This document shows positions 1 to 12,445 of a DNA stretch of 64,000 nucleotides, one piece after another. Origin of the DNA: Patiria miniata (taxonomy: Eukaryota; Echinodermata; Asteroidea; Valvatida; Asterinidae). Numbering within the stretch: the first letter of the stretch is position 1; each line of letters begins with the position of its first letter. Both the position numbers and the translations under genes were made by a program. The DNA is taken from positions 15,117,334-15,181,333 of the forward strand of contig NW_024037074.1 of the NCBI RefSeq assembly GCF_015706575.1, written 5' to 3'. The notes beneath the pieces were generated by a model. The model was not told the origin of the DNA. It was given only the letters and a program-made list of their open reading frames with translations, and made no database searches.

Positions 1-455
1 GCCCGAGGTGAGAAGGGCTGATCTGAATACAGCGGTACTATTTGTCTGGGTTTGTATTTGTGTTGATGGCTCCATTGTGTACCGGTGAGGGGCGTGCGTG
101 CCAGCCACGCGGGTAAGCGGAACGGCATGCGTCAAGCGATATAGGCATCAAGCGAAACTACTCAAGACCCTAGACGTCAGCGCACACAGGCTTTTCAAAT
201 CATACTTTTTGATTTTATTGTGTGCTTCGTACATCACGTGCGACCCTTAGAAGTGAACCCAACCCCAAATTTTTCATGTCGTTTATTTTTTTGCCTTTGA
301 CAACACTTTCTCAGATCTCGTGCAGGAATGTCGGTTTTTAGAAATTAATGCCGAAAGGGACTTTGAGGAGACAAAAGGCAGCGTGCCGGGTGTGCAATAA
401 ATCGTAAACCCGTGTTGTTGTTATTGTGTTTGTTGACGTTGTATCTGGAGTTGAA
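1..455 (+). repeat. Left arm of long inverted repeat
   Basis: This segment pairs with 6009-6418 in reverse complement. Similarity is highest in the outer 140 bases and continues with gaps through CTCGTGCAGGAATGTC and a TGTTGACGT block near 431-439. It may begin before the window. Confidence 0.65.
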
Positions 456-627
456 ATGGTCAAGGCTTTTTCTTTTTTTAGATGGGATAGATTGTGTAAA
501 CCCGATCTCAATCGGCCTACATACAGCTCCACAAGTCATGCCAACCATGTTTAGGCCAAATTCATCTGAATTACACCCATCTGTTCAAATACGATTCCAT
601 AAACAGTTTACCGCTCTTTTTTTATTA

Positions 628-960
628 TCATCATTTCATCATCATCGTCATCATCATCAACCCCATGCCAGGCCGTCTGTCCCCCACCACAGCAAACTAT
701 TCAACATAATCATCTCAATTCTTCCTCTCCTCGCGTAGCCACTATCCTTTCCTGACAAATAATGTTGCATCCCTGACGACTATTCTCACCAGGTAATCAC
801 GGCATCATCACCACCACCATCCCAACACCACCACCACTACCCCCAAACGTCACCACCCCACCACCACTCCCAACACCACCCCATAACCATCCCACAACCC
901 CCCCCCCCCCCCCATCCCCTACCACCACCACCACCACCCTCAGAACCACTTCCCACCCTG
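628..960. repeat. CAT/CAC low-complexity tract with poly-C
   Basis: Runs of CATCATCAT, CACCACCAC and a C homopolymer of about 16 bases are directly visible. Open frames crossing it are compositional artefacts. Confidence 0.8.
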
Positions 961-3900
961 TTCTCTGTTATCTTGAGTCTCCTGGCTTACTTCTGACATC
1001 CTGTAATAGTATCCCATTGCCGAATTTCTGCTGAACCTGAGGGACAGAGAAGACACTGTCTGACTGAGTCACTAAATACACTTTATGTCCTAAACTAATA
1101 TTTTTGTGCAAGCCTATAGTCCTGTTAGTTGTTATGTGACAAGTCTAGTTTTGTTGGTTGTACTGTTCTGAAAAGGCTGGGGAGACTCGCCCGGGAAGTC
1201 CCAAAAATTTCCCTGTGGCTGTTCAAAGGCCATATAGCACACACGCAAAGTTCTTCTACCCCAACAGTTATGGCATTGTAGTCTTTTTTGTCCGAATCCT
1301 GGCATTTTAGTAATAATACCGATGTCTATAATTCACCGAACTCAAAAGCCGCTGACAAGATGATAGATTGGAAATTTAAAAACAACCTTGAATGCCAATA
1401 AATCTTTCGGGATTAGGTTAGGTTCGTTCAGGGGAGTGGGGCAAAAAATATGTGTTCTGTTAATGTGAGACTATGTGCTGGTGAACCTTGTAAAATGCAA
1501 AGGAAACTCAAGGCACTGTGTGTATAGCTTACTGCGTGCTTACGACACGTGCAAAGGCGTGGCAGAAGTGACGACCCTGCATCAGCAGTTAGACAATGAG
1601 GAGTACAAACAAGAGTAAATAAATTCCCATACACACCAATGATAAAAAAAAACGTTAACAAAGTCGGGGAAATACTCCGGCTCTCACAGATATTCAAGAC
1701 ATTACAGCTTGATTTACCCCTCTCACTTTCTGTTCAATGGTGGGGTTTTCCCCCTAAGATGATCATGTCTAAGGAGTCCCATCGCCATTTTTAAAAGAAA
1801 ATGATCCCTCCGCTCTATTGCAATAAATAAGAGGAATACGCGTTCAATTTCATCCCAGATTTCTCAGAAGTACAAGTTCACAGAAGGGTTCAAAGCTGGG
1901 ACCTTTCATTGCTACAAATCATCAAGCATAGGGGCTACTTAACTCTTTTTTTTAAGAGAAAAATGGACAATATACAAATCATGATTTGGTCGGAGTAGGC
2001 AACTTTTGGCCTATGTACTGGTCTTCAACCTGAGAGCGAATATGTATTAAGGACGGTAAGAGCACATTCCTATAAGTTCGATCAAGCAACAATGGTCGAT
2101 TGTGGTTTATTCGTGACGTATGTTGCGCTTACGTATACTAAAAAACTATTGAAGTGCAGAAATCTCTAGTCCAAGTACGGGGAAATTTCACAGAACCTGA
2201 AGGTCCTGCAATGCGCACAGCCACTGATAACCAGCGATGCGACCAACCTCATGAAGTTGGTCGCACGTAATCGACCAACAGACAAGACTGCGTCCAACCA
2301 TCGTCGACCAGCTCGTTAGATGAAGATAAGTCGAAGTTGCTTCACGATGGTCGTGGGTTCATCCCCTTTTCTGCAGAGTACAACTTCTGTTTGGTACAGT
2401 GACATCATCATCAGATAGAGATTGATACACCACTTGAAATTTAAAGCTCTGGTTTCTATACTAGCATTTTTTTCAAACTGCGTTCATTACAATTTTTTCC
2501 GAGACGGCTATTATAAAAAAATTGTTCTTTCTCGGGAGTAGTTTCTTCATATGGTATTTGGTCTTTGTACAATCTAGACTGTGGAAAGTTAGAAACTCAT
2601 CGAAAGAATACGTCTCGTTCCGACCAAAACCGACTAAAAAAAGCCCTTTGAATTTCGGAAATTCCTGATATTTATAAAGGCGTGAACAGGTTGCGTGCCG
2701 TGTTAGTCTTGCCGCAACAGCGTGGAAATAAAAGGAAAATAAATAGAAGAATTTTGAGGCGATGACAACAGTACAATCCATTCACTGTATAGGCAAAGCA
2801 TGGCACTTGGAAGTGAACCCTGAAAACTCGCTTTTGGCTTTGATGCAATGTGTGACTTTGGAAATTCATAATTGCTTTTAGAAATGTCGGGGCAAAATAT
2901 GCCAAGCCCGATTCAGTGATTACAAAAACGAGCACAAATAGAATTTGGTTGTCATGGTTGTATTGAAATTTACTGAGATAACACACGGTTGTACTTTTGA
3001 TGGAGTTCAAGGATTTGTGTACATGTAAAAAAAAAAATTAATTTTAATTTTTTAAGGAGCACTTCATGTTTTCACCTGCCACGTCAATCATTGAAGCTTT
3101 GTTCGCAGGCTCTTTTTTATCACAAAGCGTGAATGCACATGATCGTGTGGGCGGGGAAACTTTTAAGCAAATGCAACCAACAAAGTTCGTGTTTTCCTGA
3201 TTCCATGGAGATGGTAAACCCTAAAAGGGCCGGGTTATTTTGACCATCTCTCAGCCGGGGGCGGATTCCGCCCCCCCCCCCCAAGATCTCAGCCATCGAG
3301 TGACGAAAGCTTTTGAAACTCGGTACATGCATCATGGTACTGTATAGTTGTTCTATGGTAAACTTGGTAAAAACTATGGGTACCAGACTTAGTTCCATCC
3401 CATGAATAGTACATGTGACTGGGTACTAGCTGATTTTCTCTCAGCACCTGGATCTGGTAAGCATTATTTTGAACTTTTCAGCTCTATACAACTTGATCAG
3501 ATTTTTCTCCCAGTATGTAACAACATATCCCCTTTTTTAAACTAGCCATAAAATGATCGAACTTCTCGCAGGCGCCAAAACATGTCATAACTTGTCACGA
3601 TCACTCTATCCATCGGGAACAATTTTCGACAACAGATAAAAATCTTTCCCTCGCAAAATATGTACTTGTCAAATTCATATTGACATTGGAATTTGCGTCC
3701 TTTCATGTGTAACGACGCAGCATAACTTTCCACTGGATTCCACGTCGGCCAATACCATCAACATTGCACACCAACAAGTCTGTGACGATATTATACAAAA
3801 GAGCCTCTACCTACGATTTGTGTTTTACAGGGGCATGCTGCGCACTGGCGACACTGGTTTTAGAGAGTTGTTTTCCCAAACTTTAATCACCCGTTAAGTT

Positions 3901-4889
3901 ATTTCCCTTCTCTGTTGCCTATAGAATTTTTGGGCGGACTCCAAAACTATGCAGGCTTTGAATAGGTGTTTACTCGTAAACAAGCTTATTTATTTCTTTA
4001 TATATCGCCCACACTATTCCAGTGGGCAAGTTTAATACTGCAGAATAATGTGTCCCTGCGAAACTGACGGTATATGCTACGGCTGAAAGCTGTATGGGAA
4101 CGGTCTACAAGAATTAGCTCAACAACAATCAGCCTGAAACTTTTAGTGGTAAACATTTCAGAAGCAAGTTTATGCCATTTCTGTTCCGTTGTTCTGTTGT
4201 TTTCTGAGACAAAACACATTCCCTTTGGTAGAAACAATAAAACGTTGTTTCCATCTAAAATTCAATGTGCAATATACAGCGGTTAACAGATATTTAAGTG
4301 GCACTATGATCAGCTGGCAACACAGGAAAGGGGAAAGGTGCCAAAATACAAAATACCGCGAGGCAAGAAAAAAGAAGAAAAAAATCCAGTTTTGGGCAAT
4401 TGATGGTGAAAATAAAACTACCATCGCGTCGTAAAAGTCGAAAAGGAAAACGAGCTTCAGAATCTACCAAGTCCGTGTACATGACTTGTATCTGATTGGG
4501 GGCGCACCTCACGCTGACTGTGTAATGCTGGAAAGTGGTTATACGTATAAGAATGAGGAGAGGTGGTTTGGTCATGCGACTGAATGACATTAAGGAGCAA
4601 AATATATATATTTGACGGACCGTATTAGCCGCCCTCGAGATGGTAAACCATTCAAAACACCTCTGATTTCTTTTTGTCTGGTTAATGGTTATCCCTTCCG
4701 GCAAAGGACGTCATCAGTATAAAGTATTATTCGAATTAAATGTTACTTTTGATACACATGCTTTTCATACGGTGGAAGACCATAATTTATGGAGGACTGC
4801 AGATGCTGCCGGCGCCATGGATTGATGACGGCAGCGCCCTCTGACTGTCACAAAGGGTCAGGTATTATATCATTTTTGGAGGAGGGCAT

Positions 4890-5085
4890 ATTGACAGTTG
4901 GGTTGTGGGGCGGTGATGAAGATGGTGTATGGTAATGAAGCTATAGTGGGGGCGGGGGTAGGGTTATAGGGCGGTTGGTGAAGGGTGTGGTGATTCAGGG
5001 GTGGGTTGGGTCTGGTGAGGATGAATTGGTAAATTTGGTGAGTGTCAGTTGAATTTGGTGAGGGAGGTCACGTTGTCGTCTGGGG
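4890..5085. repeat. GGTG/GGTGA-rich low-complexity tract
   Basis: Purine/GT-rich sequence with repeated GGTGA, GGGTTGGG and GGGGGCGGGGG-like runs. It is compositionally the complement of the CAC-rich tract near the other arm of the 1-6418 element. Confidence 0.65.
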
Positions 5086-6008
5086 GAGTTCAGTGAAGGA
5101 GCTGGCGAATAGTTACTGGTAGTGACGCAGTGACTATTCTATATGGGCAAGTTGTCAATAAGGCGTTTGACGACGGTTACAAGATTCTGTGTGGGCTACG
5201 CACATCAGACGGAAACGAATTCCCTATTGCCTTATGGTACTGCAACAGTGCTACATTTGTCCTGTTTTTTGGCACTGTTGTGTATTATGAGGTTGCCAAA
5301 GAGTTTCACTGGTTGCAAATTCACTGGTTGATTTCGGGCGCCCCTGGACCAACTTGGAGTATGCCCCTGCAATGTAATAATGCTGATATCAACTCTCTAT
5401 AGGCCTACATGATTTATGTGTTCACCAGCACTCTATATCCTTTGTTACAAACTACAAGGAAATATGACAGCACGTACGTCTCTCCCAAACGAACCAAACC
5501 ATGCGGGGAAAATATATTGATTTTCAACTATTTTTATGCATCACTTTGTCGGCTGCTTTTGAGTTCTGTGAATTCTGGAGATCGGTATTGTTGCAATTTA
5601 ATTGTGTTTTAAAAGACTACAATGTGAGTCTGTTCGGGTAGGGCAAACTGTGCGTGTGTGATGTACATGTAGTCCATGAAGTGTCATGGGGAAACTTTAG
5701 AGATTTTCTGCGGGAGTGCATGGCCATCTCAGTAAAAGATCTCTTCTAAAAGATATAAAATACAGCTGTAAAGGTTTTGTACTTGAAATCCAAGCAGGAA
5801 CTGCATGAAAGTTGAAGTGGTAACAAGTCTGGGCTCATCTAGACGAGCTACACCCGAAAGAGGAGTCGGTCAGAGGACAGTTATTGCCCTTTGGGTCCAG
5901 CAAACACAGGAATTTCAACCAAAACTGCACAATGGGAATATTCACGTCGAAAAGAAGTCAATTCTTCGTTTTAAAACTGCACACGATTCTCAACTTCAAC
6001 TAAAACGT

Positions 6009-6418
6009 TAACTTCAACTAACACGTCAACAGGCACCATAACGTCATCACGGGTGCACTTCTGACACTCGTCAGAAATACCTTCTCCATTGGTAAAAAGA
6101 GAGACATTCCTGCACGAGTGTTTTGTAAAGAGGGGGAAAATATTGGGGAAAAAATATACATTGCAGGGTTTCAACATCACCCAGTCTCACGTAATGCATG
6201 GAGGGAACAATTAAACTCAAAAGTACGTCTGGATTCGTAAAAGCCCAAGTAGGAACTATTGAGTAGGCCTATAGTCCGTTTGTGTGACGCATGCCGTTCC
6301 GCTTACCCGCGTGCCTGGCACGCACGCCTCTTCACCTTTAAGCCAATAATAGCCAACACAAATAAAAACCCAGACAAATGGTACCGCTGTATTCAAATCA
6401 GCCCTTCTCCCCTCGGGC
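6009..6418 (-). repeat. Right arm of long inverted repeat
   Basis: Reverse complement partner of about 1-455. The outer end reads CCTCGGGC at 6411-6418, matching GCCCGAGG at the first bases of the window. Internal insertions and deletions show the arms are old. Confidence 0.65.
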
Positions 6419-6444
6419 AAAGGGTCCCCAGATCCATCATTACT

Positions 6445-7046
6445 CTCTCTTTAAAGGGGCAAAAGTGAAGTTTTCTAACATATTTTGTGCAACTTTCTAC
6501 TCATATCATCTTAATGAATGAACAATATTTGACGTCTCTTTTTGGTTAATTTTATTGAAAAGTGCACTTCTTTGAACTTTTTTTTCTTCAATGTCCGTGC
6601 TTTTCCGGACAACTGATGGCGCTGTTGTTATGATGTCATTACAGGAATACACTGTTCAGTTTAGGGGTTTTCTGTTCAAAATTTGAATCCCAAAATTTGC
6701 TTATTGAAAGTATTTGTGAGAAAAGTTTGCTCATTTGCTTACTGTCGTGTACTGATGACACAACGAATCACTAAGGAAAAGAAAATTTACGACAGCGAAT
6801 TACGAAATATCCAAAATTCTGGCAACTTTTGGGGCTGAAACAGCTGTACATTGAGGATTCTGCCTGGAATGACGTCATACTTTCGTTTATGAATATGGAC
6901 ATTCGCATTAGCATAAAAACAAAAAGGCACCAAAATACCCTTGAAAATGGCACAACGAACATTTAAAATATGGTTAAAATGGGACACAAAGGCGCATTTC
7001 AAGGGATCGCATTAACAAAAAAAATGCATTGCATGGGCCCTTTAAG
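6445..7046. mobile_element. Possible MITE, ~600 bp, ends CTTTAAAGGGGC / GGGCCCTTTAAG
   Basis: CTTTAAAGGGGC at about 6449-6460 and GGGCCCTTTAAG at 7035-7046 are near-perfect inverted ends around an AT-rich, non-coding 600-bp block. It lies just outside the right arm of the 1-6418 element. The inverted match is short, so the assignment is tentative. Confidence 0.35.
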
Positions 7047-9515
7047 TGAGGCTGTATTTACAATTTTTTGGCATGGTTCAAACAGTAAAACTGGGGTAAG
7101 TACAACGTATGTTTTCCAATTTTTTTTTCATTGTGTGAGTTTTCTTTCATTTCTGAGCGATGGTATGATATGCAGGGCTGAAGTTCGTTACATAAAAAGA
7201 AAGGCTGAAGTTCGTTATACATAAAAAGTAAGAACAAACTCTGTATGTGTATATAGCTTCAACTTCTCCTCAAATCGAATGTATAGAGCACACTGAGGGC
7301 AATTCATGAAGCTATGAAAACGACCTTAGGGAAATGCCAACCAGTAAACCTAATCGAAGACAGGCAGATTGGTCGACTGTGTTCGAAACAACTTAATGAC
7401 GTCATTACTCTACATTGCCCCAAAATCATGTTATTTCCCTGAAAAAAAGTGAAGATGATAATGATGATTCTCCAAAGCAAAATTTGGGGGTTCAAGTAAT
7501 TTTTGTTTTCACTCTTGCAAACGCCATCCGGCCTGGTCCTGAACTCTCCATTGTTATTGGTTGAGCTTCATTGCCATGTTACGACGCAAACGACAAACTC
7601 GTCAGAGCCACGCTATCACGTGCGCGCAAACCTTGGTTTTTAGGTATATCTAAAAACCATGCCCAGAGATGGCCCAGAGATGGTTTCTGCCTTCATCAGA
7701 CCGGTTCCTCCAGTGCAACTTGTGACATGTTCTAGTCGATCTATAGACCATGTCACATTTTGTTTACACAATTAGATGTTGTGGTCACGTGATGTCAACT
7801 TTTTTCAAACTGTTCTTTTCTGCACTGCATATTTCATCACTTGAAAAATGAATGGTTTACAGTGTTGACATATGCTGTTTGATGTGGGCCAAATAACGGC
7901 AAAAGGTGCTGAAATGTTTGAGTCACTGGTAACAATGGTCTATAGGACTGTATAAATGCATATCATTACACCAAAAACCATAAACCAGGGTGCATTAATT
8001 GTGATTGTGTGTGGTCTAGATGAGTTATAGGGAGTGCCAGATAGCTATCAAACGTGGGTCTTGGGTTGTAAAAAAAAAAAAAAAGGGTACACGTGCCGTT
8101 CCTGCAATGAGGGTCGAACCAAAAGGCTCTGTTAATAGAAATCTGAGTGTGCATTTGAAATTACAAAGAAAGGGGGAAATTATAAGCTGTGTGTCTCTAG
8201 GGTCCATCCACGTGGCCATTGTGGTCATGCTCAATAGGTTAAGTCCAAGTGTGTAAAGCACAGATTGAACTCAAGGAGAACGAGATATCGAAACGAAATG
8301 TATCTTGTTTCACGATTTAAACATCGAGGGACGCTTGCACACGTACGAGGACCCCATGCATTATGAAAATCCCAATAATACACTGCCGCGACCTTAACTA
8401 AGATCGCGCTGTGAATGGTGTATGGAAATCGCTGGCACTGTACCAAGTGAACTTAAGGCCAACAAAGAAACTCTTGTCTTTTGGGAATACCATTCATTGT
8501 ACAAAGTACTGGCGCACCTACTACTTTTTTTTTCAATGGCTGCAATTCATCCTGCACAGGTGTGATTTTGTTAACCGCAGGCAGATTTGTTTGTAACTGC
8601 ATTCGGCCCCAATCAACGTACAACGGCACTAGTTCCATTCACAGTTGATTTCTGATTGGCTGAATGTTTGCATGATTGACAAGTAACTATGTGAGTGACG
8701 TTTGAAACTCCGCCCCCTAATTTGGGTATGCATAGCGTCCCACCGCATACACGTTGTATGGATATATTGTTAACGTGGTTCTCGTGATCCGGAAGAATAG
8801 AGGTATCCCGAGCTGTTGACTGTCAACTTGTCCCTAAAATACGGGAAGGGCCTATACGACGTCGATTGGAAGATTTACATGTCAGGGTCATGCATGATTA
8901 TTTTTAAAGTACACGTAAACGTATAGTAAGCACTAGCACTCGAATTTTCAAAACCTTCATATCAATACCGTATGCACACAGAGAGAGAACCTGGTTTACA
9001 TAGGAAATGATGAGATTATAAGAGAAGGTGAACTGAAAATAAAAACCATAGAAGCAAATTGTTTCCATCTGAAGAATTTGGGATCGCGGCCGAATGAGGA
9101 ATATAGCAGGCTTGATGGAAGAGAAAATAAATTATTGCAGAACGGCCGCTTTCCGCAAGAAAAAAATCACAACGTCGTATTTACCACTTTTTTAGAAACT
9201 ATTTGATACAATTTATGTATGGCATCTTTTGTTATTTTAATTAGGTAATATCGAACGCACAAAAGGTTCGCTCATGCATATCTTAGCAAAACAAAGCGAT
9301 GTCCTCCTCAGACGGCTGCTACGCATACGGGTATTCTTGTTCAGTTGCAAAACAAATTGACGCCGTCACGTTTCATTTTCAGTCAATAGTGGGCGCCACT
9401 GCGACTGCACAGTATTCACTTATCAAGATCCAAAACTCTCGGACGTCAAAAAAGAAAATCTCCGAGGACATAAAATGAGGGCGCTTTTCAGAGCAGACGT
9501 GGTCTGGCGCTTATC
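7047..9515. other. Intergenic, no gene recognised
   Basis: Open frames are short and unlike any family I know. Visible structure includes a hairpin at 7635-7658 (arms GGTTTTTAG / CTAAAAACC), an adjacent duplicated CCCAGAGATGG, and a poly-A run of about 15 near 8071. Confidence 0.5.
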
Positions 9516-9639
9516 TAAGGCCGTGTCCGAAACGGGCTTCCAGAGCTACGGCTACGTCTATTGTCAGCGCGTCTCCGCGTATTTCTAATGGAGCGAAGAC
9601 CTAGACGTAGCTCTAGACAACAGATTCGGATGCAGCCTA
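9516..9639. mobile_element. MITE, TAAGGCCGTGTCCGAA family, copy 1
   Basis: The left end TAAGGCCGTGTCCGAA and the reverse complement of the right end (TTAGGCTGCATCCGAA) match. The inverted similarity runs about 40 bases on each side, including AGAGCTACG in both arms. The element is about 124 bp and non-coding. Related copies lie at 15601-15730 and 62532-62703. Confidence 0.6.
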
Positions 9640-12445
9640 AATGCCATTGTCAGAAAACCCACGGGATTCATTTTCTTAACATTCGTTTTCTTAAAAAAAG
9701 TGTTTAATTTTGTTCGTGTTTTTAGGGTGTGGTATCCGGGGGAAAGTAGTTTTCTATTAGGCCTACTGAGTTTTCCCAATGAGCAATGTTAAAAAAAAAA
9801 ATCCCCAGACACTGGCAGAGTGGATACTTCAAACTTATCACATAATCTTCTGTCACGAACACCGCCACCTAGTGTCAGGTGGAGTCCATCCCACAATTCC
9901 AAACCCCCTCTTCTCAAATGACCAAATCTGGAAAATTTCAGGATTTTTTGTCGTCATATCCCCAACCCATTGGGACAAACTGGCGCCCTTGACTAATAAC
10001 CATCCTAGGGTCTTTCCCCTTTGGTATTGCAATAATTGTCTTTTCCTAGATGCTAAACTACATACAGATCTAAATATGGATTAGATTTGCAAATGCTGAG
10101 ATTGATAGTTTACATAGCATAACAAGAAGTGGACATTAGTTACCATAACAACATCACTGAAATTGACCTTTACTACATGTTGGGCCTAACTGGAAAATTT
10201 TGGAATACTGATTACATCTATGATCCTTAAATTCTGCGCGAGCAACTGTAAACGACCAGATTGTTAGGCTGGATTGAAAACGGCTGCGTACTTCTAATAC
10301 TACTTTTACATCAATCACATTTCAAGAGAGAAACATGCAGTGCATAGTTTGCTGAACTTGGCATCACCTGACCGTGCGCAACATGGGTAAACAAATGTAG
10401 CATGGTCTATAGTCTTCGCGACAGAGGGGGATACGCAAGAACACCCAAAGCCCCCATGACTTTTAGTCTCATGATGGAATAATGAATAGGCCTTCATGAT
10501 CCCCTGCACAAGTGAATGTCTGATCCTCACACTACATGACTTTGAGCATGATGTGCTGAAAAAAAGTGCAACTACCTCTGAAAGAACTACCCCCCCCCCC
10601 CCCCCCCCTTTCCAAATACCCGCACCACGCACACAAACACCAGACTCACATGGGGAAAATTGCGATTTTTAGTTTTGTATTCAAACATCTAATGTCACCA
10701 TTTTTCCAAGGTCACTATCACAATGATATCTTAAGAATGCTCCCTGCTAATCAAGATTATACGCAGTACCGCTGACCCCGAAGGTAGATAACGGTTATTT
10801 TTGTGTGTTCAGCTTTAGGGTTCTGCATGGCTCCAGTACAGGGCGCCCTCTCGCTTCCCAACGCAACAATGGCAGGCTCCAAAATTATTGGTCTTGACCG
10901 ATGCAAACGAAATTAAAGGAACCGAAGAGCCATCCTATTGAGCCTTAATAATTGTGTGCTGACAGATCGAGTCTCTAACTACATGTAATTAACTGACTGA
11001 CTGATGACGGACGGACGGACTGGCTGACTCCCCGAATCCCCGACTAATGTTCTGACTGACCCGTGACCGAGTAAATATCCTGAAGTGAGACTTTCAGCAC
11101 GACTATAGAAGCCTAACCGTGTTTTAATTTTGCACCGACAGGCTGGATAGCTACCAACGTGCTTAATTATAAGTCTAGGCTAGCCTACAGGTGACAACGT
11201 GATGTAGAAGCGAAATGGAACAAGAAAACTTCCGGAAAGACAAAGTACAACGGAACGAAATGAGATTGAGCCGGATGTTGTCAGTACATGCTTGGGCTGC
11301 GAAACGTGGCTGCATTTCCGGGAGACAATAGGAAAAACATATTTTTACATAGCCCACTGCCCACGCCTACGGTGAAAAACTAAATCACCACAAACACTAT
11401 CGTGGTTTTTACATGTGTTTTTTTTTCCATGCTCATAATTACATTTTGCGCTGTTTGCACAAACGCGGGAGAAGAATACCGAAATGTTTCGGTTTGCATC
11501 AAAATTTGCCAGTTAAAAAGTTGCATACCCCGTACTCTTCAAATATTAATATATTTTTTCCCTAAATGTTCAACTAGTATGTGTTGTTTTAACGAAAACA
11601 CTACTTCAGTTGAGTGTCTGCACAAATGAACCCAGCGAGAAACAATTCAATAACTATCTCAACGCGATTGTGGATTTTATATTGGTTATCCTTTTCCGCA
11701 ACCCGCGACAGAAATGTCGAAGTAATTAAATATAGTATATAAATATAATAACTAAACATGGTTGGATTTTTTTTCGTTCGGTATCTCATTCAAAAGTGAA
11801 TAATGTTTATATCGCAAGGAAAATATGCAATTGAAAAGAGAATCTATTCTTGGAGGAGAAAATCGAAGAGAGTATGGGAAACGCATTCTTAAATTGAACA
11901 AGACAGCATCTACCTAAACTTGGCCAGGCAAAAATGATTGTTTTTTAATGTTTATTTTGTATTATTATTACAAACAATTTCTGCTTCAAATTAAAACATT
12001 GTCATGTACAGAATATCGCGCTCCACTGTTAGTTTAGTGCAGGTGTTTCATTACTACAACCAAAAATGGGGGGGGGGGTTACCGAGGTATAAGAAATTCA
12101 TCTGGCACTTGAAACAACTGAAATGCACCTTTGAAATACAAAATGCTGGGTGGTACTCACGTTGATGTTCTTTTCTTGTTCTGCACTCGTTCCTACAGCT
12201 CTAGCTTGCCTGTCTAACCAACTATGGTTCGTCCTATCTAGCCTATCTGTCCTAACTCTACTCTTCTGTTTTTACCCTGCCTGGATTAACCACAAAGAAA
12301 AAAAGGGTAAGACTAAATATTTAATAGGCCTTTTTTTTGGGGGGGGGGTCATCTTTGATGGTCAAATGCACGCAAGCACAGTGGAAATAAACATGAATTT
12401 CAATAAATGACTGCATGTGAGTGTCGGGATGCTTCTTCGATTGCA
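9640..12445. other. Intergenic, no gene recognised
   Basis: No coding region is supported. It contains poly-C at about 10590-10608, a GACTGACTGA/GACGGACGGACGG tetranucleotide patch near 10992-11022, poly-G near 12067-12075 and 12340-12348, and the motif GCGCCCTCT at 10843-10851. Confidence 0.5.

Larger units (their letters stand above)
456..6008. other. Interior of the inverted-repeat element, no gene recognised
   Basis: No reading frame here resembles a known protein, and all open frames are short. It contains a CAT/CAC-rich low-complexity tract (about 628-960, with a poly-C run near 898-913), a poly-C run near 3272-3282, a perfect 10-bp hairpin at 2238-2265 (arms TGCGACCAAC), and a GT/GGTG-rich tract at about 4890-5085. 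The C-rich tract near one arm and the G-rich tract near the other are in inverted orientation, as a longer, decayed inverted repeat would produce, but low complexity makes this weak. Confidence 0.5.
1..6418. mobile_element. Large insertion bounded by long inverted repeats (fold-back-like)
   Basis: The first ~455 bases are the reverse complement, at most positions, of about 6009-6418. The outer ends start GCCCGAGG and finish CCTCGGGC. Long shared blocks include GCGTGCGTGCCAG, CGGGTAAGCGGAACGGCATGCGTCA and, deep in the arms, CTCGTGCAGGAATGTC. The left arm starts at base 1, so a true left boundary and target duplication cannot be seen. No transposase, reverse transcriptase or helicase reading frame is recognisable between the arms. 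It could be one non-autonomous long-TIR or fold-back element, or two oppositely oriented copies of a shorter element. Confidence 0.55.

Noticed and set aside
412..738. 108-codon open frame with His-rich end
   Set aside because: The His run is the CATCAT low-complexity tract, and the frame lies in the long inverted repeat element.
4294..4704. 136-codon minus-strand open frame
   Set aside because: Phe/Leu-rich reading of AT-rich intergenic DNA, no motif, overlapping frames of similar quality on the other strand.
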